Positions 38,536 to 47,066 of a DNA stretch of 64,000 bases are shown piece by piece (position 1 is the first letter of the stretch; every line of letters begins with the position of its first letter). The stretch lies in NCBI GenBank assembly GCA_947626165.1, contig CANQRG010000006.1:1-64000 (forward strand), read 5' to 3'. The notes under the pieces are model-generated. The model searched no databases. It saw nothing but the letters and a program-made list of their open reading frames with translations, and was not told where the DNA came from. Origin of the DNA: an uncultured Clostridia bacterium. GTDB taxonomy: Bacteria > Bacillota > Clostridia > Oscillospirales > Ruminococcaceae. A program made the translations under genes and the position numbers.

Positions 38536-39672
38536 CTAATTCATCAATCTAGAAATCACTGCGTTTGATACCAAAAAACCTCTCTCGGTAAGTGATAAAT
38601 TCTTTCCGTCCCGTGAAATATTTACCAGTCTTTCACCCGACAGCCTGTTTATCTCCTCTGCATTTGAAATTATATTCTTATATCTGCCTTCCTTGTCTAA
38701 TCCTGCAAGCCTGTCGGCGTCCAGCCCCTCCGCAAGCCTTAAAGAAAGCATAATATATTCCTCTGCCTTATCAACGTCAGTATCGGTATAAGTTATCTTC
38801 GGCTCGCCGTTATTCTTGATAAATTCCGATACGCCGCAGTCCTCAAAGTATCTCTTGTTGTCAAAGTATGAGTGAGCGTGCGGTCCGAAGCCTAAATACT
38901 CCTCGCATCTCCAGTATTTAAGATTGTGTTTGCTTTCAAAGCCATTCTTTGCAAAGTTAGATATCTCGTACTGCAAAAAGCCCTTTTCTTCAAGAAGTCT
39001 TGTCATAAGCAGATACCTGTCTGACAGCTCGTCTTCATCTGCAATGCTCTTTAAAAGACTGCCGTCTCTTTTTATCATCTCATCAAGCGGAGTATTCTCC
39101 TCGACCTTGAGCATATATGCTGATATGTGACGTACAGGGAGCGAGGTTATCTTATCTATCGAATCAATAAGGCTTTTCCTTGTCTGATCAATAATACCTA
39201 TCATAATGTCTGCTGATATGTTTGTAAATCCTGCCCTTTCGGCATTAAAAACCGCCGCTTCCGCCTGCTCGTAGTTGTGAAGCCGAGACAGCGCCGACAA
39301 CTCACTGTCAACAGCCGATTGAATACCGAATGATATTCGGTTAAATCCGCCATTAAAAAGCTCGCTCAAGCTTTCCTCTGTTACAGTACACGGGTTTGCC
39401 TCGACAGTAATCTCAGCGTTGGGAGAAACATCAAAGCTGTGTTTAACAGTGTTCAGAATTAAAACCAGCTGACTGCTTTTTAAAACTGTGGGCGTACCTC
39501 CGCCGAAATAGACAGTATCGACCTTTATCGACTTGTTTGAACGTCTTTTTATTGAATTGCTAACAGCTGAAACGAAACCGCTGTACAGCTTATCGTCACC
39601 GCACACCGAATAGAAATCGCAATATATACATTTCCTTTTGCAAAAGGGAATATGAATATAAACTCCGCACAT
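38536..39672 (-). CDS. hemW: HemW-like radical SAM heme chaperone
   Basis: 378 aa. Radical SAM motif C11-x3-C15-x2-C18 (PFCKRKCIYCDFYS), VYFGGGTPTVL, EANPCTVTEESL, NRISFGIQSAVDSELSALSRLH, and YLGFGPHAHSYFDNKRY. These identify the HemN-like family now called HemW, a heme-binding chaperone rather than true coproporphyrinogen oxidase. It is downstream of lepA as in many Firmicutes (lepA-hemW), here with a 160-aa membrane protein inserted. The first base of its ATG is shared with the end of the preceding gene. Confidence 0.9.
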   Translation of the reverse strand: MCGVYIHIPFCKRKCIYCDFYSVCGDDKLYSGFVSAVSNSIKRRSNKSIKVDTVYFGGGTPTVLKSSQLVLILNTVKHSFDVSPNAEITVEANPCTVTEESLSELFNGGFNRISFGIQSAVDSELSALSRLHNYEQAEAAVFNAERAGFTNISADIMIGIIDQTRKSLIDSIDKITSLPVRHISAYMLKVEENTPLDEMIKRDGSLLKSIADEDELSDRYLLMTRLLEEKGFLQYEISNFAKNGFESKHNLKYWRCEEYLGFGPHAHSYFDNKRYFEDCGVSEFIKNNGEPKITYTDTDVDKAEEYIMLSLRLAEGLDADRLAGLDKEGRYKNIISNAEEINRLSGERLVNISRDGKNLSLTERGFLVSNAVISRLMN

Positions 39673-40154
39673 TATAAATTATCCTCATTAGAATTAACGT
39701 CATCGAACGCATTGTCGATATAATCTTTGACTGCCGCTTGATTGTCTCTGAATTTTCTAAAAAGACCTTTAAACCCGAATATTATCAGGCAAACTAAATA
39801 TCCCGACAGCAAGATCAACAAAACAGAAACATAATATCTGAAGTGTTCCGTCATTTCAAGAGCAAAATATTTAGAATTTTTCTCTAAGAAATCAACGACC
39901 TTTTCGTGAATAAACAGATAAAGACAAGCTCCCAAAACAGATGATACAGCAAGCGTTATCGTAATTCCGAGCAAAGCCTCCTTAAAGCTGAACTGTGACA
40001 GCCTGACAGTCATAGCCAATACAAGTGCCGACAGCACCAAAAGTGAAAAGGTTTTTCCAATATTGGCGTAGCTTTCGTGTATAAACGGCAGTAACACCGC
40101 ACCGATAAATCCGTAGATAAGCGAATATTTCATTGCATTTTGAATATTAGTCAT
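39672..40154 (-). CDS. Four-span membrane protein of unknown function
   Basis: 160 aa. Four hydrophobic segments (~10-27, ~30-50, ~58-82, ~108-132) followed by a basic then acidic C-terminal tail (FRKFRDNQAAVKDYIDNAFDDVNSNEDNL). I do not recognise the family. It lies between lepA (41 nt upstream) and hemW (overlapping stop and start), so it is almost surely part of that operon. Its conservation with lepA-hemW in relatives would hint at function. Confidence 0.7.
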   Translation of the reverse strand: MTNIQNAMKYSLIYGFIGAVLLPFIHESYANIGKTFSLLVLSALVLAMTVRLSQFSFKEALLGITITLAVSSVLGACLYLFIHEKVVDFLEKNSKYFALEMTEHFRYYVSVLLILLSGYLVCLIIFGFKGLFRKFRDNQAAVKDYIDNAFDDVNSNEDNL

Positions 40155-40195
40155 TTAGTTGCGGATATCCTTTCAATAATGTTGTTCTATGTTAC

Positions 40196-41998
40196 CTACT
40201 CGTCAAGTTTCAGAACGCTCATAAACGCCTCCTGTGGAACTTCTACCGAGCCCAGCTGACGCATTTTCTTTTTACCTTCCTTTTGCTTTTCAAGAAGTTT
40301 TTTCTTCCTGGTTATATCACCGCCGTAGCACTTAGCTAAGACGTCTTTTCTCATAGCTTTAACAGTTTCTCTGGCGATTATCTTTCCGCCTATTGCCGCC
40401 TGAATCGGTACTTCAAAAAGCTGACGGGGAATAGTTTCCTTTAGCTTTTCGCAGATACGTCTTCCTCTTGCATAAGCCTTATCGGTATGAACGATAAACG
40501 AAAGGGCGTCCACGACCTCGCCGTTTAAGAGAATATCCAGCTTGACCAGCTTGCTCTCCTGATAGCCCTTCATCTCGTAGTCGAACGACGCATATCCCCT
40601 CGTACGCGACTTCAAAGCGTCGAAGAAGTCATAAACAATCTCATTGAGCGGAAGCTCATAGTGAAGCTCCACTCTTGTCTCGTCTAAATACTTCATATCC
40701 TTGAACGTACCCCGTCTGTCCTGACAAAGCTCCATAATATTACCCACAAACTCGCTCGGGGCGAGAATATCTGCGCTGACAACAGGCTCCTCAGCAGACG
40801 ATATAAGCCCGAGATTAGGGTAATTTGTAGGGTTGTCGATATAAAGAACGTCACCGTTTGTCATAGTCACCCTATAAATAACCGACGGCGCAGTTGTTAT
40901 CAAATCGAGATTATACTCTCTCTCAAGACGCTCTGCGATTATCTCCATATGCAAAAGACCCAAAAATCCGCATCTGAAGCCAAAGCCCAGAGCAATAGAC
41001 GTTTCAGGCTCAAACGACAAAGAAGCGTCGTTAAGTCTCAGCTTTTCGAGAGCGTCGCGGAGGTCGGGATATTTAGCGCCGTCTGTGGGGTAAATACCCG
41101 AATAAACCATTGGATTTACCTTTTTATATCCCTCCAGCGGTTCTGAGCAGGGATGCTCAACAGACGTTACTGTATCGCCCACACGGGTATCGCCAATGTC
41201 CTTTATAGAAGCCGCAATATAGCCTACCTCACCCGATTTAAGTTCGCCCGACGGCACTAAGCTGGTCGCACCCATATAACCTATCTCAACGGTCTGGAAC
41301 TCTGCTCCTGTTGCAAACATCTTTATAGTCTCGCCGACCTTGAGCGTACCCTCTTTAACTCTGACGAATATGATTACGCCCTTGTACTGGTCGTAGTAGC
41401 TGTCAAATATAAGAGCCTTCAGAGGGGCGTTATCATCGCCTTTCGGAGCAGGAATATAGGTAATTACCCTTTCCAGAACCTCCTCAATATTCGTTCCCAT
41501 TTTGGCTGATATTCTCGGTGCGTTGAGCGCGGGAATTCCAATTACGTTTTCTATCTCCTCACAGGCATTCTGAGGATCGGCGCTGGGGAGGTCTATCTTG
41601 TTCACCACAGGCAGGACTTCAAGGTCGTGTTCAATGGCGAGATAAGTATTAGCGAGCGTCTGAGCCTCTATCCCCTGAGAGGCGTCAACGACCAAAATCG
41701 CTCCCTCGCACGCCGCTAAAGAACGTGAGACCTCGTAGTTAAAGTCAACGTGACCCGGTGTATCTATCAAATTAAATACATAAGTCTCACCATTTTTAGC
41801 CTTGTAGTTAAGCCTTACAGCCCTTGCTTTTATGGTTATGCCCCTCTCACGTTCGATATCCATATTGTCGAGAAGCTGTTCCTCCATATCCCTCAACTCA
41901 ACTGAGGAGGTAAGCTCCAAGATCCTATCGGCAAGCGTGGACTTACCGTGATCTATATGTGCGATTATGCAAAAATTTCTTATTTGTTCTTTTTTCAT
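40196..41998 (-). CDS. lepA: Elongation factor 4 (LepA)
   Basis: 600 aa. GTPase motifs [39 protein letters not shown]; domains II and III; and the LepA-specific C-terminal domain ([73 protein letters not shown]). It back-translocates or remodels stalled ribosomes. First gene of a leftward lepA-membrane protein-hemW operon. Confidence 0.97.
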   Translation of the reverse strand: MKKEQIRNFCIIAHIDHGKSTLADRILELTSSVELRDMEEQLLDNMDIERERGITIKARAVRLNYKAKNGETYVFNLIDTPGHVDFNYEVSRSLAACEGAILVVDASQGIEAQTLANTYLAIEHDLEVLPVVNKIDLPSADPQNACEEIENVIGIPALNAPRISAKMGTNIEEVLERVITYIPAPKGDDNAPLKALIFDSYYDQYKGVIIFVRVKEGTLKVGETIKMFATGAEFQTVEIGYMGATSLVPSGELKSGEVGYIAASIKDIGDTRVGDTVTSVEHPCSEPLEGYKKVNPMVYSGIYPTDGAKYPDLRDALEKLRLNDASLSFEPETSIALGFGFRCGFLGLLHMEIIAERLEREYNLDLITTAPSVIYRVTMTNGDVLYIDNPTNYPNLGLISSAEEPVVSADILAPSEFVGNIMELCQDRRGTFKDMKYLDETRVELHYELPLNEIVYDFFDALKSRTRGYASFDYEMKGYQESKLVKLDILLNGEVVDALSFIVHTDKAYARGRRICEKLKETIPRQLFEVPIQAAIGGKIIARETVKAMRKDVLAKCYGGDITRKKKLLEKQKEGKKKMRQLGSVEVPQEAFMSVLKLDE

Positions 41999-42062
41999 TT
42001 ATGATCTTCCAATCGTAATAAATATACTAAAGTATTTTACCATAAACGCAATAAAAATTCAA

Positions 42063-42220
42063 CTGCCGAGCCGGCAGGGGCTTTGCTGCCTATTAAAGTT
42101 TTATTAATGTTTTACGTTTCAAAACGGCAGGCTTGTACTTTGTGGGAAAGATTAGTTCTAGCTTCTTGCTTCTAACTTCTATTCTCTTAACGGTGACCCC
42201 TGCACGCAGTTCGCCTTTGT
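42063..42220. repeat. Composite repeat, copy H
   Basis: Stem CTGCC-GAGCC-GGCAG, GGGGCTTTGCTGCC, a core with AAAGTTTTATTAATG...CAAAACGGCAG, then heptamers TCTAGCT, TCTTGCT, TCTAACT, TCTATTC, and a CGGTGACC-bearing remnant. It fills the gap between lepA and the RHH gene. Confidence 0.8.
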
Positions 42221-42226
42221 ATAGTT

Positions 42227-42406
42227 CTATTTTTCATTATTGTTAGTATCATCTAAATTATTTATTGCATAATTTAAACATTGTATAACTAATTTGTTGG
42301 AAGATATATTATTCTTAAGTGCAAGATTATCAATTTTATTCGCTAGTTCTTCGGGCAAACGAAAAGATTTGTTTACCGAAACGTAACCTTTTTTTATTTT
42401 CCACAT
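42227..42406 (-). CDS. Ribbon-helix-helix protein, divergent to an XRE regulator
   Basis: ATG 42406 with GGAGG 10 nt upstream gives 59 aa (track starts 8 codons earlier). Pattern YVSVNKSFRLPEELANKIDNLALKNNISSNKLVIQCLNYAINNL is a CopG/Arc RHH fold: strand, helix, helix. Transcribed divergently from the XRE gene at 42550 with a 14-bp perfect inverted repeat over its promoter. The pair looks like a small regulatory module or a degenerate plasmid/phage maintenance unit. Confidence 0.65.
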   Translation of the reverse strand: MWKIKKGYVSVNKSFRLPEELANKIDNLALKNNISSNKLVIQCLNYAINNLDDTNNNEK

Positions 42407-42460
42407 AAAACTTTTTCCTCCACTACTCAATTTTTTGTACGATTATTTTATTACAGATAA

Positions 42461-42504
42461 ATTATAGTATTCAAACGAATACATTTCAAGTGTATTCGTT
42501 TGAA
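42461..42504. promoter_or_regulatory. Leftward promoter inside a 14-bp perfect inverted repeat
   Basis: TTCAAACGAATACA (42470-42483) and TGTATTCGTTTGAA (42491-42504), 7-nt spacer. The minus-strand promoter TTGAAA (42484-42489), 17-nt spacer, TATAAT (42461-42466) is buried in it. A TATAAT at 42512-42517 could serve the rightward XRE gene. Both genes would be controlled by one bound dimer of dimers. Confidence 0.75.
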
Positions 42505-42549
42505 TTCGTAATATAATCTATATATACCATGAATTTTAGGAGGATTTTT

Positions 42550-42756
42550 ATGTATTTTTATCAAAGAATCAGGGATATAAGAGAAGATAATGATATGACA
42601 CAGCAGCAAGTTGCTGATGTTCTTCAAATATCCAGACCTCAATATAGCTTATATGAAACTGGGAAACGTGAAATACCTGTACATTTACTTAAGAAGCTGG
42701 CGGAATACTATAAAGTGTCAACGGATTATTTAATAGGTTTAAAAGTACATAAATAG
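42550..42756 (+). CDS. Small XRE family regulator
   Basis: ATG 42550 (TAGGAGG upstream) gives 68 aa: one helix-turn-helix (RIRDIREDNDMTQQQVADVLQISRPQYSLYETGKREIPVHLLKKLAEYYKVSTDYLIGL). Paralogue of the 72-aa XRE gene at 21288. The operator between it and the RHH gene is likely its own. Followed by an A/T-rich gap with a trace of AGAAGCAAGAT heptamer. Confidence 0.8.
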   Translation: MYFYQRIRDIREDNDMTQQQVADVLQISRPQYSLYETGKREIPVHLLKKLAEYYKVSTDYLIGLKVHK

Positions 42757-42821
42757 AAACAGCTATATGTGTTTTATAAATAGAAGCAAGATATAATCCT
42801 CTTTCACCTAAACGCCATTAG

Positions 42822-42849
42822 TTGCAAAATAATATAAATGTGTTATAAT
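42822..42849 (+). promoter_or_regulatory. Promoter of the flippase gene
   Basis: TTGCAA (42822-42827), 16-nt spacer, TATAAT (42844-42849), 32 nt before the ATG. Confidence 0.6.
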
Positions 42850-42881
42850 AATTAGTATTAATATCGGAAAGGCAAAAAAAT

Positions 42882-44339
42882 ATGTCTGAGGAAACACAAA
42901 AATCAAAGAGCAGTTATAAAAAGCTCTTTTCTAACACTATAATTTTTGCGATAGGTCAGTTCAGCTCAAAGATTCTGGTACTTCTTTTAGTGCCTATCTA
43001 CACATATGCCATGACCGACGCAGAGTTCGGTATAACAGACGTTATTATACAAATGGCAAACTGGCTTGTTCCTATTGTATCTCTTGCTGTGGCAGAAGCC
43101 ATAACAAGGTACGGTCTTGACAAGGACTATGACAAAGCGAGCGTATTCACAATAGGCAATATTGCCAATATAGGAGGATTACTCCTGCTTGGCATAGTTA
43201 TACCCTTTATCAGCGGAACAAGCTTTATTCACAGATTTATAGATAACTACTCTGTTTTGTTGTATATTTATGTTGCTACTTCAAGCCTAAAGCTCTTATA
43301 CTCATATTTCGTAAGAGCGCTTGAAATGATAAAGCTGTATGCCTTTTGCAGTATATTCACAACTTTCAGCACACTTATATTGACTGTACTGTTTTTACTT
43401 ATACTTAAAATCGGAGTTACAGGATATCTTCTTGCAATTATAATCTCCGATCTTGCGTCTATAGTATTTCTCATATATGCTGCAAGACTATGGCGGTTTA
43501 TTAATTTCAAAAAACTTGATTTATCGCTTGCAAAGCAAATGCTCAAATACTGTATACCGCTTATTCCCGCACAACTGCTGTGGCTTATAACAAATTCGTC
43601 AAACTCTTTCCTTACGACCTATTTTCTAGGTCAAGAAAGAAACGGAATACTTTCCGCATCATATAAAATACCCAATATAGTGTCTACGGTGTATATGATT
43701 TTCGGTATGGCGTGGAATATGTCGGCAATAACAGAAAAGGATAAAACAGATCAGGAACGCTTTTATAAAAATGTATTTGATTCAAACCAGTCTGTTTTGT
43801 ATATAGTATCTGCGTTTATACTGCTTGTGGTCACGCCTGTAACAAACTTCTGGATAGGTCCTGCGTTCAGAGAATCTGTCAAATATGCGCCGATACTCAT
43901 ATTTGCAACAATATTCACCTGCTATGTTACATTTTTCGGAACAATTTACTCGGTAGCTCAAAGGTCTGTACGTTCACTTGTAACAAGCCTTATTGCAGGA
44001 GTGATAAACGTACTTCTCAATGTGACGCTTCTCCCTGTTATAGGACTTTACGCGGCGGCAATTTCCACCCTTGCGTCGTATTTTGTGGTGTTTATAATAA
44101 GGGCAGTCGATACGCAGAAATATCAGAAATTTGACTTGAGGTTAGAAAAACTTATCACAAACTGCATTTTGCTTATACTTATGGTACTTGCAAATTATAT
44201 CGGGTACACATATATTAAATACACATCTTTAATTATATTATTTATGATAGTATTTTTACTTAACTACAGATGTCTGTTCAAGGTAGCAAAAACCGTATTA
44301 CCACAAAAGGTTTTGAAGTTTTTGCCCTTCATAAAATAA
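42882..44339 (+). CDS. Wzx-like polysaccharide flippase (MOP superfamily)
   Basis: 485 aa, about 14 membrane spans. The N-terminal signature SNTIIFAIGQFSSKILVLLLVPIYTYAMTDAEFGITDVIIQM and the C-terminal spans are of the RfbX/Wzx and SpoVB-like group that moves lipid-linked oligosaccharides across the membrane. No glycosyltransferases surround it, so the substrate is unknown. GGAAAGG ribosome site. The YdbC/PC4-like gene follows by 18 nt, probably co-transcribed. Confidence 0.85.
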   Translation: MSEETQKSKSSYKKLFSNTIIFAIGQFSSKILVLLLVPIYTYAMTDAEFGITDVIIQMANWLVPIVSLAVAEAITRYGLDKDYDKASVFTIGNIANIGGLLLLGIVIPFISGTSFIHRFIDNYSVLLYIYVATSSLKLLYSYFVRALEMIKLYAFCSIFTTFSTLILTVLFLLILKIGVTGYLLAIIISDLASIVFLIYAARLWRFINFKKLDLSLAKQMLKYCIPLIPAQLLWLITNSSNSFLTTYFLGQERNGILSASYKIPNIVSTVYMIFGMAWNMSAITEKDKTDQERFYKNVFDSNQSVLYIVSAFILLVVTPVTNFWIGPAFRESVKYAPILIFATIFTCYVTFFGTIYSVAQRSVRSLVTSLIAGVINVLLNVTLLPVIGLYAAAISTLASYFVVFIIRAVDTQKYQKFDLRLEKLITNCILLILMVLANYIGYTYIKYTSLIILFMIVFLLNYRCLFKVAKTVLPQKVLKFLPFIK

Positions 44340-44357
44340 ATATCGGAGGTTATACAA

Positions 44358-44609
44358 ATGGCAGAACTGAAATTTGAGATCACAAAGGAACTCGGTGTTT
44401 TATCAACAAACGCCAAAGGCTGGACAAAGGAGCTTAATATGGTTTCCTGGAATGAAAGAGAACCTAAATACGATTTAAGAGAATGGAGTCCCGATCATAC
44501 AAGAATGGGAAAGGGAATAACTCTCACTGAAGAGGAAATAGACTCGCTTAGGGCTGTTTTAAACGGTGAAGAGCTGGACGATGATATTGATGAAGATAAG
44601 TTTGTTTAA
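44358..44609 (+). CDS. YdbC-family PC4-like ssDNA-binding protein
   Basis: 83 aa with the PC4/Sub1-like core: FEITKELGVLSTNAKGWTKELNMVSWNEREPKYDLREWSPDHTRMGKGITLTEEEIDSLRAVL. The bacterial family (YdbC of Lactococcus) binds single-stranded nucleic acid as a dimer. The C-terminus is acidic (ELDDDIDEDKFV). It probably acts as a transcription or replication accessory factor. Terminator follows. Confidence 0.88.
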   Translation: MAELKFEITKELGVLSTNAKGWTKELNMVSWNEREPKYDLREWSPDHTRMGKGITLTEEEIDSLRAVLNGEELDDDIDEDKFV

Positions 44610-44630
44610 ATAGTAAAATGAAGTTACAAA

Positions 44631-44665
44631 AAACCGCTGAAACTAATCTCAGCGGTTTTAATTTA
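44631..44665 (+). terminator. Terminator of the flippase-YdbC operon
   Basis: AAACCGCTGA, 8-nt loop, TCAGCGGTTT then TAATTTATAATT. Confidence 0.85.
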
Positions 44666-44697
44666 TAATTAATCAAGAAACAAAATATGTAAAACTA

Positions 44698-45942
44698 TTA
44701 TTTATCGTCATCAGCCGTATCAAATCCGCCTCTTGCGAAAAAAAGCTCTCTTATTGCTATTGCGCAGCCCGACAAAAAGCCATGCTTCCTTTCAATAACG
44801 CTCATTTCAATTTTTGATGCTACATTTTCACCGGCAATTTTAGCAACCTCTTTTTTTATATAATCAAATTCATCTTCATTGACTCTGATATTGTGCAAAA
44901 CTATTTTTTGAGGTTCAGTTAAGTAGTACAAATTATTTATCAAAACAGCGCCCAGCCTTACCGCATTATCAATGATTTCACAAACCGCCTTATCACCGCC
45001 CAACGCAGCAGCTCTTATAGTTTCATATCCTATCCTGCTCACGTCGCCGTCAGTAAGCTCGTAAAGTTTAGATGTGTTTTCCTTTGAATACGCATCTGTA
45101 ATTTTCTTCTTAACGCCTGCTCTGCTTATTTCGTCTTCAACTGAGCCGCCTGTTAAATTATCATTTCCGACCGCCGCAGGGTCAACTATAATTTTATCAA
45201 CAAAGTCTGTTTTGCTGTTATAACCATTAATCGATCCAATCAAATCAGCAACCACAAAATGCAAGCTGTCACCGTATCTCAAAAACGCAATATTACTTAT
45301 GTTTATATCATTTTCAGGCTGAAAATCCATATTAGCTATTGCCATACCCTTGACAGCATTGTCAAATATCAGCGGAACCTTAAACTTTTCATAAATATCA
45401 ACTGCAAGACTTTTAAAATCCGGCTCACCATTTTCTGATATTTCCACTCCTGCATTTTCATACATTCCCGGAAATACTCCAAAACCTATTCCTAAAATTT
45501 CATCAAGCTTTAAACAGTTATCCAATAAAATAGAATCTATTGACTCGATTATAAAATCTACAATTTCTTTATACGTTATATCAGACTTTATATCAAGGTT
45601 TCGCTTATCCAAAACAGCGCCAGAAAGCGTCGAAATTCCAACGCTTATCATATCGTTATCAATAAGAACTCCCAAAACGAACTTATAATTTTGATTAATG
45701 TCAATGAGTATCTTCTTTCTTCCTCTCGAAGCTTTTTTGTTCACGCTGTGAAGCTCGCCTATTTCATGGATTATACCCTTTGATATCATTTCATTTGTAA
45801 TTATAGTTACAGCAGCTCTTGTAAGCTCCAACGTATTTGCAATATCAATTCTCGATATAGGTCCTCGCTGCTTTAAAAGCCTTAGTATCTGCATACGGTT
45901 CTGTCTTTTTAAATCTAATTTGCTGATTCCATGCTGCTGCAT
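44698..45942 (-). CDS. ROK-family (NagC/XylR) transcription regulator, kinase motifs lost
   Basis: 414 aa. N-terminal winged helix (LKRQNRMQILRLLKQRGPISRIDIANTLELTRAAVTIITNEMISKGII) as in XylR/NagC. The ROK domain follows, but the phosphate loop (normally DIGGT) reads VLIDNDMISVGIS and the zinc motif CxCGxxGC is missing (VDPAAVGNDNLTGGSVEDEI). It is therefore a pure regulator, perhaps sensing a sugar or peptide by a changed site. No sugar operon is adjacent; it stands alone between two terminator-like regions. Confidence 0.85.
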   Translation of the reverse strand: MQQHGISKLDLKRQNRMQILRLLKQRGPISRIDIANTLELTRAAVTIITNEMISKGIIHEIGELHSVNKKASRGRKKILIDINQNYKFVLGVLIDNDMISVGISTLSGAVLDKRNLDIKSDITYKEIVDFIIESIDSILLDNCLKLDEILGIGFGVFPGMYENAGVEISENGEPDFKSLAVDIYEKFKVPLIFDNAVKGMAIANMDFQPENDINISNIAFLRYGDSLHFVVADLIGSINGYNSKTDFVDKIIVDPAAVGNDNLTGGSVEDEISRAGVKKKITDAYSKENTSKLYELTDGDVSRIGYETIRAAALGGDKAVCEIIDNAVRLGAVLINNLYYLTEPQKIVLHNIRVNEDEFDYIKKEVAKIAGENVASKIEMSVIERKHGFLSGCAIAIRELFFARGGFDTADDDK

Positions 45943-46062
45943 ACCTTACACCTCTTTGCAAATTGCATTTTAATAATGTCTAATTAATTACTTTTATTGT
46001 AATAGGTAAATATTATTAAACTGTTAATAGCACATTTCCAGATTAACAAATTTGCATACAAT

Positions 46063-46153
46063 TAGAGGCAAAAACCAAACACAAGATACAAAAACTCATT
46101 TTTCTATCAAACCCTCAAAGTTTTCATCTTGATTTTAGTTACTTGCCTCTTAT
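46063..46153. repeat. Inverted heptamer-derived repeat, copy L
   Basis: Left arm AGAGGCAAAAACCAAACACAAGATACAAAA and right arm TTTTCATCTTGATTTTAGTTACTTGCCTCT pair along ~30 nt with mismatches around a 30-nt loop. It lies 20 nt before the tyrA stop side on the minus strand, so its RNA would act as a terminator-like hairpin for tyrA. Confidence 0.65.
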
Positions 46154-46172
46154 TTTACCTGCACACCGACTT

Positions 46173-47021
46173 TTACTTTACGGCATTTATCTCATTAGAT
46201 TTTTCTTTAAGCTCTCTTCCCTCTCTAAGCAAATCACAAAGCGCCTTGCTGTTATCAGTTTCAATAGCTGTTTTGTACTCACTAAGATGCTTCATAAGCT
46301 GATTTATTTCCTCCAGCAAAGCAGATTTGTTCATCATAAACAGAGTCGTCCACATATTTTCATTCAGCTTTGCAACGCGGGTCAAATCCTTAAAGCTGCC
46401 TGCCGAAAACCCCGACTGATTAAGCAGAGTAGGACTTTTAACATATGCGCTTGATACAATGTGCGCAAGCTGTGAAGTAAATGCAATTATTTCGTCATGC
46501 TCCTTAGGCGTAGATATTACATTTCTTAAAAAGCCTATTTCCTTTGAGAATTCTTTAACTCTTTCTAAAGCCTCAGGGTTTGTATTTTCTGTTGGAGTTA
46601 TTATAAAACTTGCTTTTTCAAAAAGGTTGTCTAATGAATATTCAAAGCCGGAAAATTCACGCCCTGCCATTGGATGACAGCCTATAAAGCAAACTCCCAT
46701 TTCGTTTAGCTTTTTATCAACAGACTTTATTATCTCCTCTTTAACTCCGCAGGTGTCAATTAATATTCCGCCCTTTTTAAAGTATGTCAAGTTCTCGTTT
46801 ATAAAGCTGATAGTATCGTCAGGATACAAACCTAATATGACAATATCAAAGGAAGAAAGCTGGTTGGGTGCAAAGCTGCCGTCTATAGAATCCTGCTGAA
46901 TCGCATCTGCAACAGCTTTTTTGTTTATATCGTAAGCGAAACAAAGATGCTTGGTATTTTTCTTTATAGCCTTTGCAAGCGATCCGCCTATCAGACCAAG
47001 TCCAACAATTCCGATTTTCAT
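46173..47021 (-). CDS. tyrA: Prephenate dehydrogenase
   Basis: 282 aa. NAD site KIGIVGLGLIGGSLAKAIKK, IVILGLYP, GCHPMAGREFSGFEYS (substrate His) and the C-terminal AHIVSSAYV...GFSAGSFKDLTRVAKLNENMW are TyrA signatures. It oxidises prephenate to 4-hydroxyphenylpyruvate for tyrosine. There is no ACT domain at the end, so feedback must act otherwise. It is the last gene of the leftward opp-peptidase cluster. Confidence 0.93.
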   Translation of the reverse strand: MKIGIVGLGLIGGSLAKAIKKNTKHLCFAYDINKKAVADAIQQDSIDGSFAPNQLSSFDIVILGLYPDDTISFINENLTYFKKGGILIDTCGVKEEIIKSVDKKLNEMGVCFIGCHPMAGREFSGFEYSLDNLFEKASFIITPTENTNPEALERVKEFSKEIGFLRNVISTPKEHDEIIAFTSQLAHIVSSAYVKSPTLLNQSGFSAGSFKDLTRVAKLNENMWTTLFMMNKSALLEEINQLMKHLSEYKTAIETDNSKALCDLLREGRELKEKSNEINAVK

Positions 47022-47066
47022 TTTAATTTGTCCTTTCAGCAGTATTAGTTTTATTTTGCAGTAACA

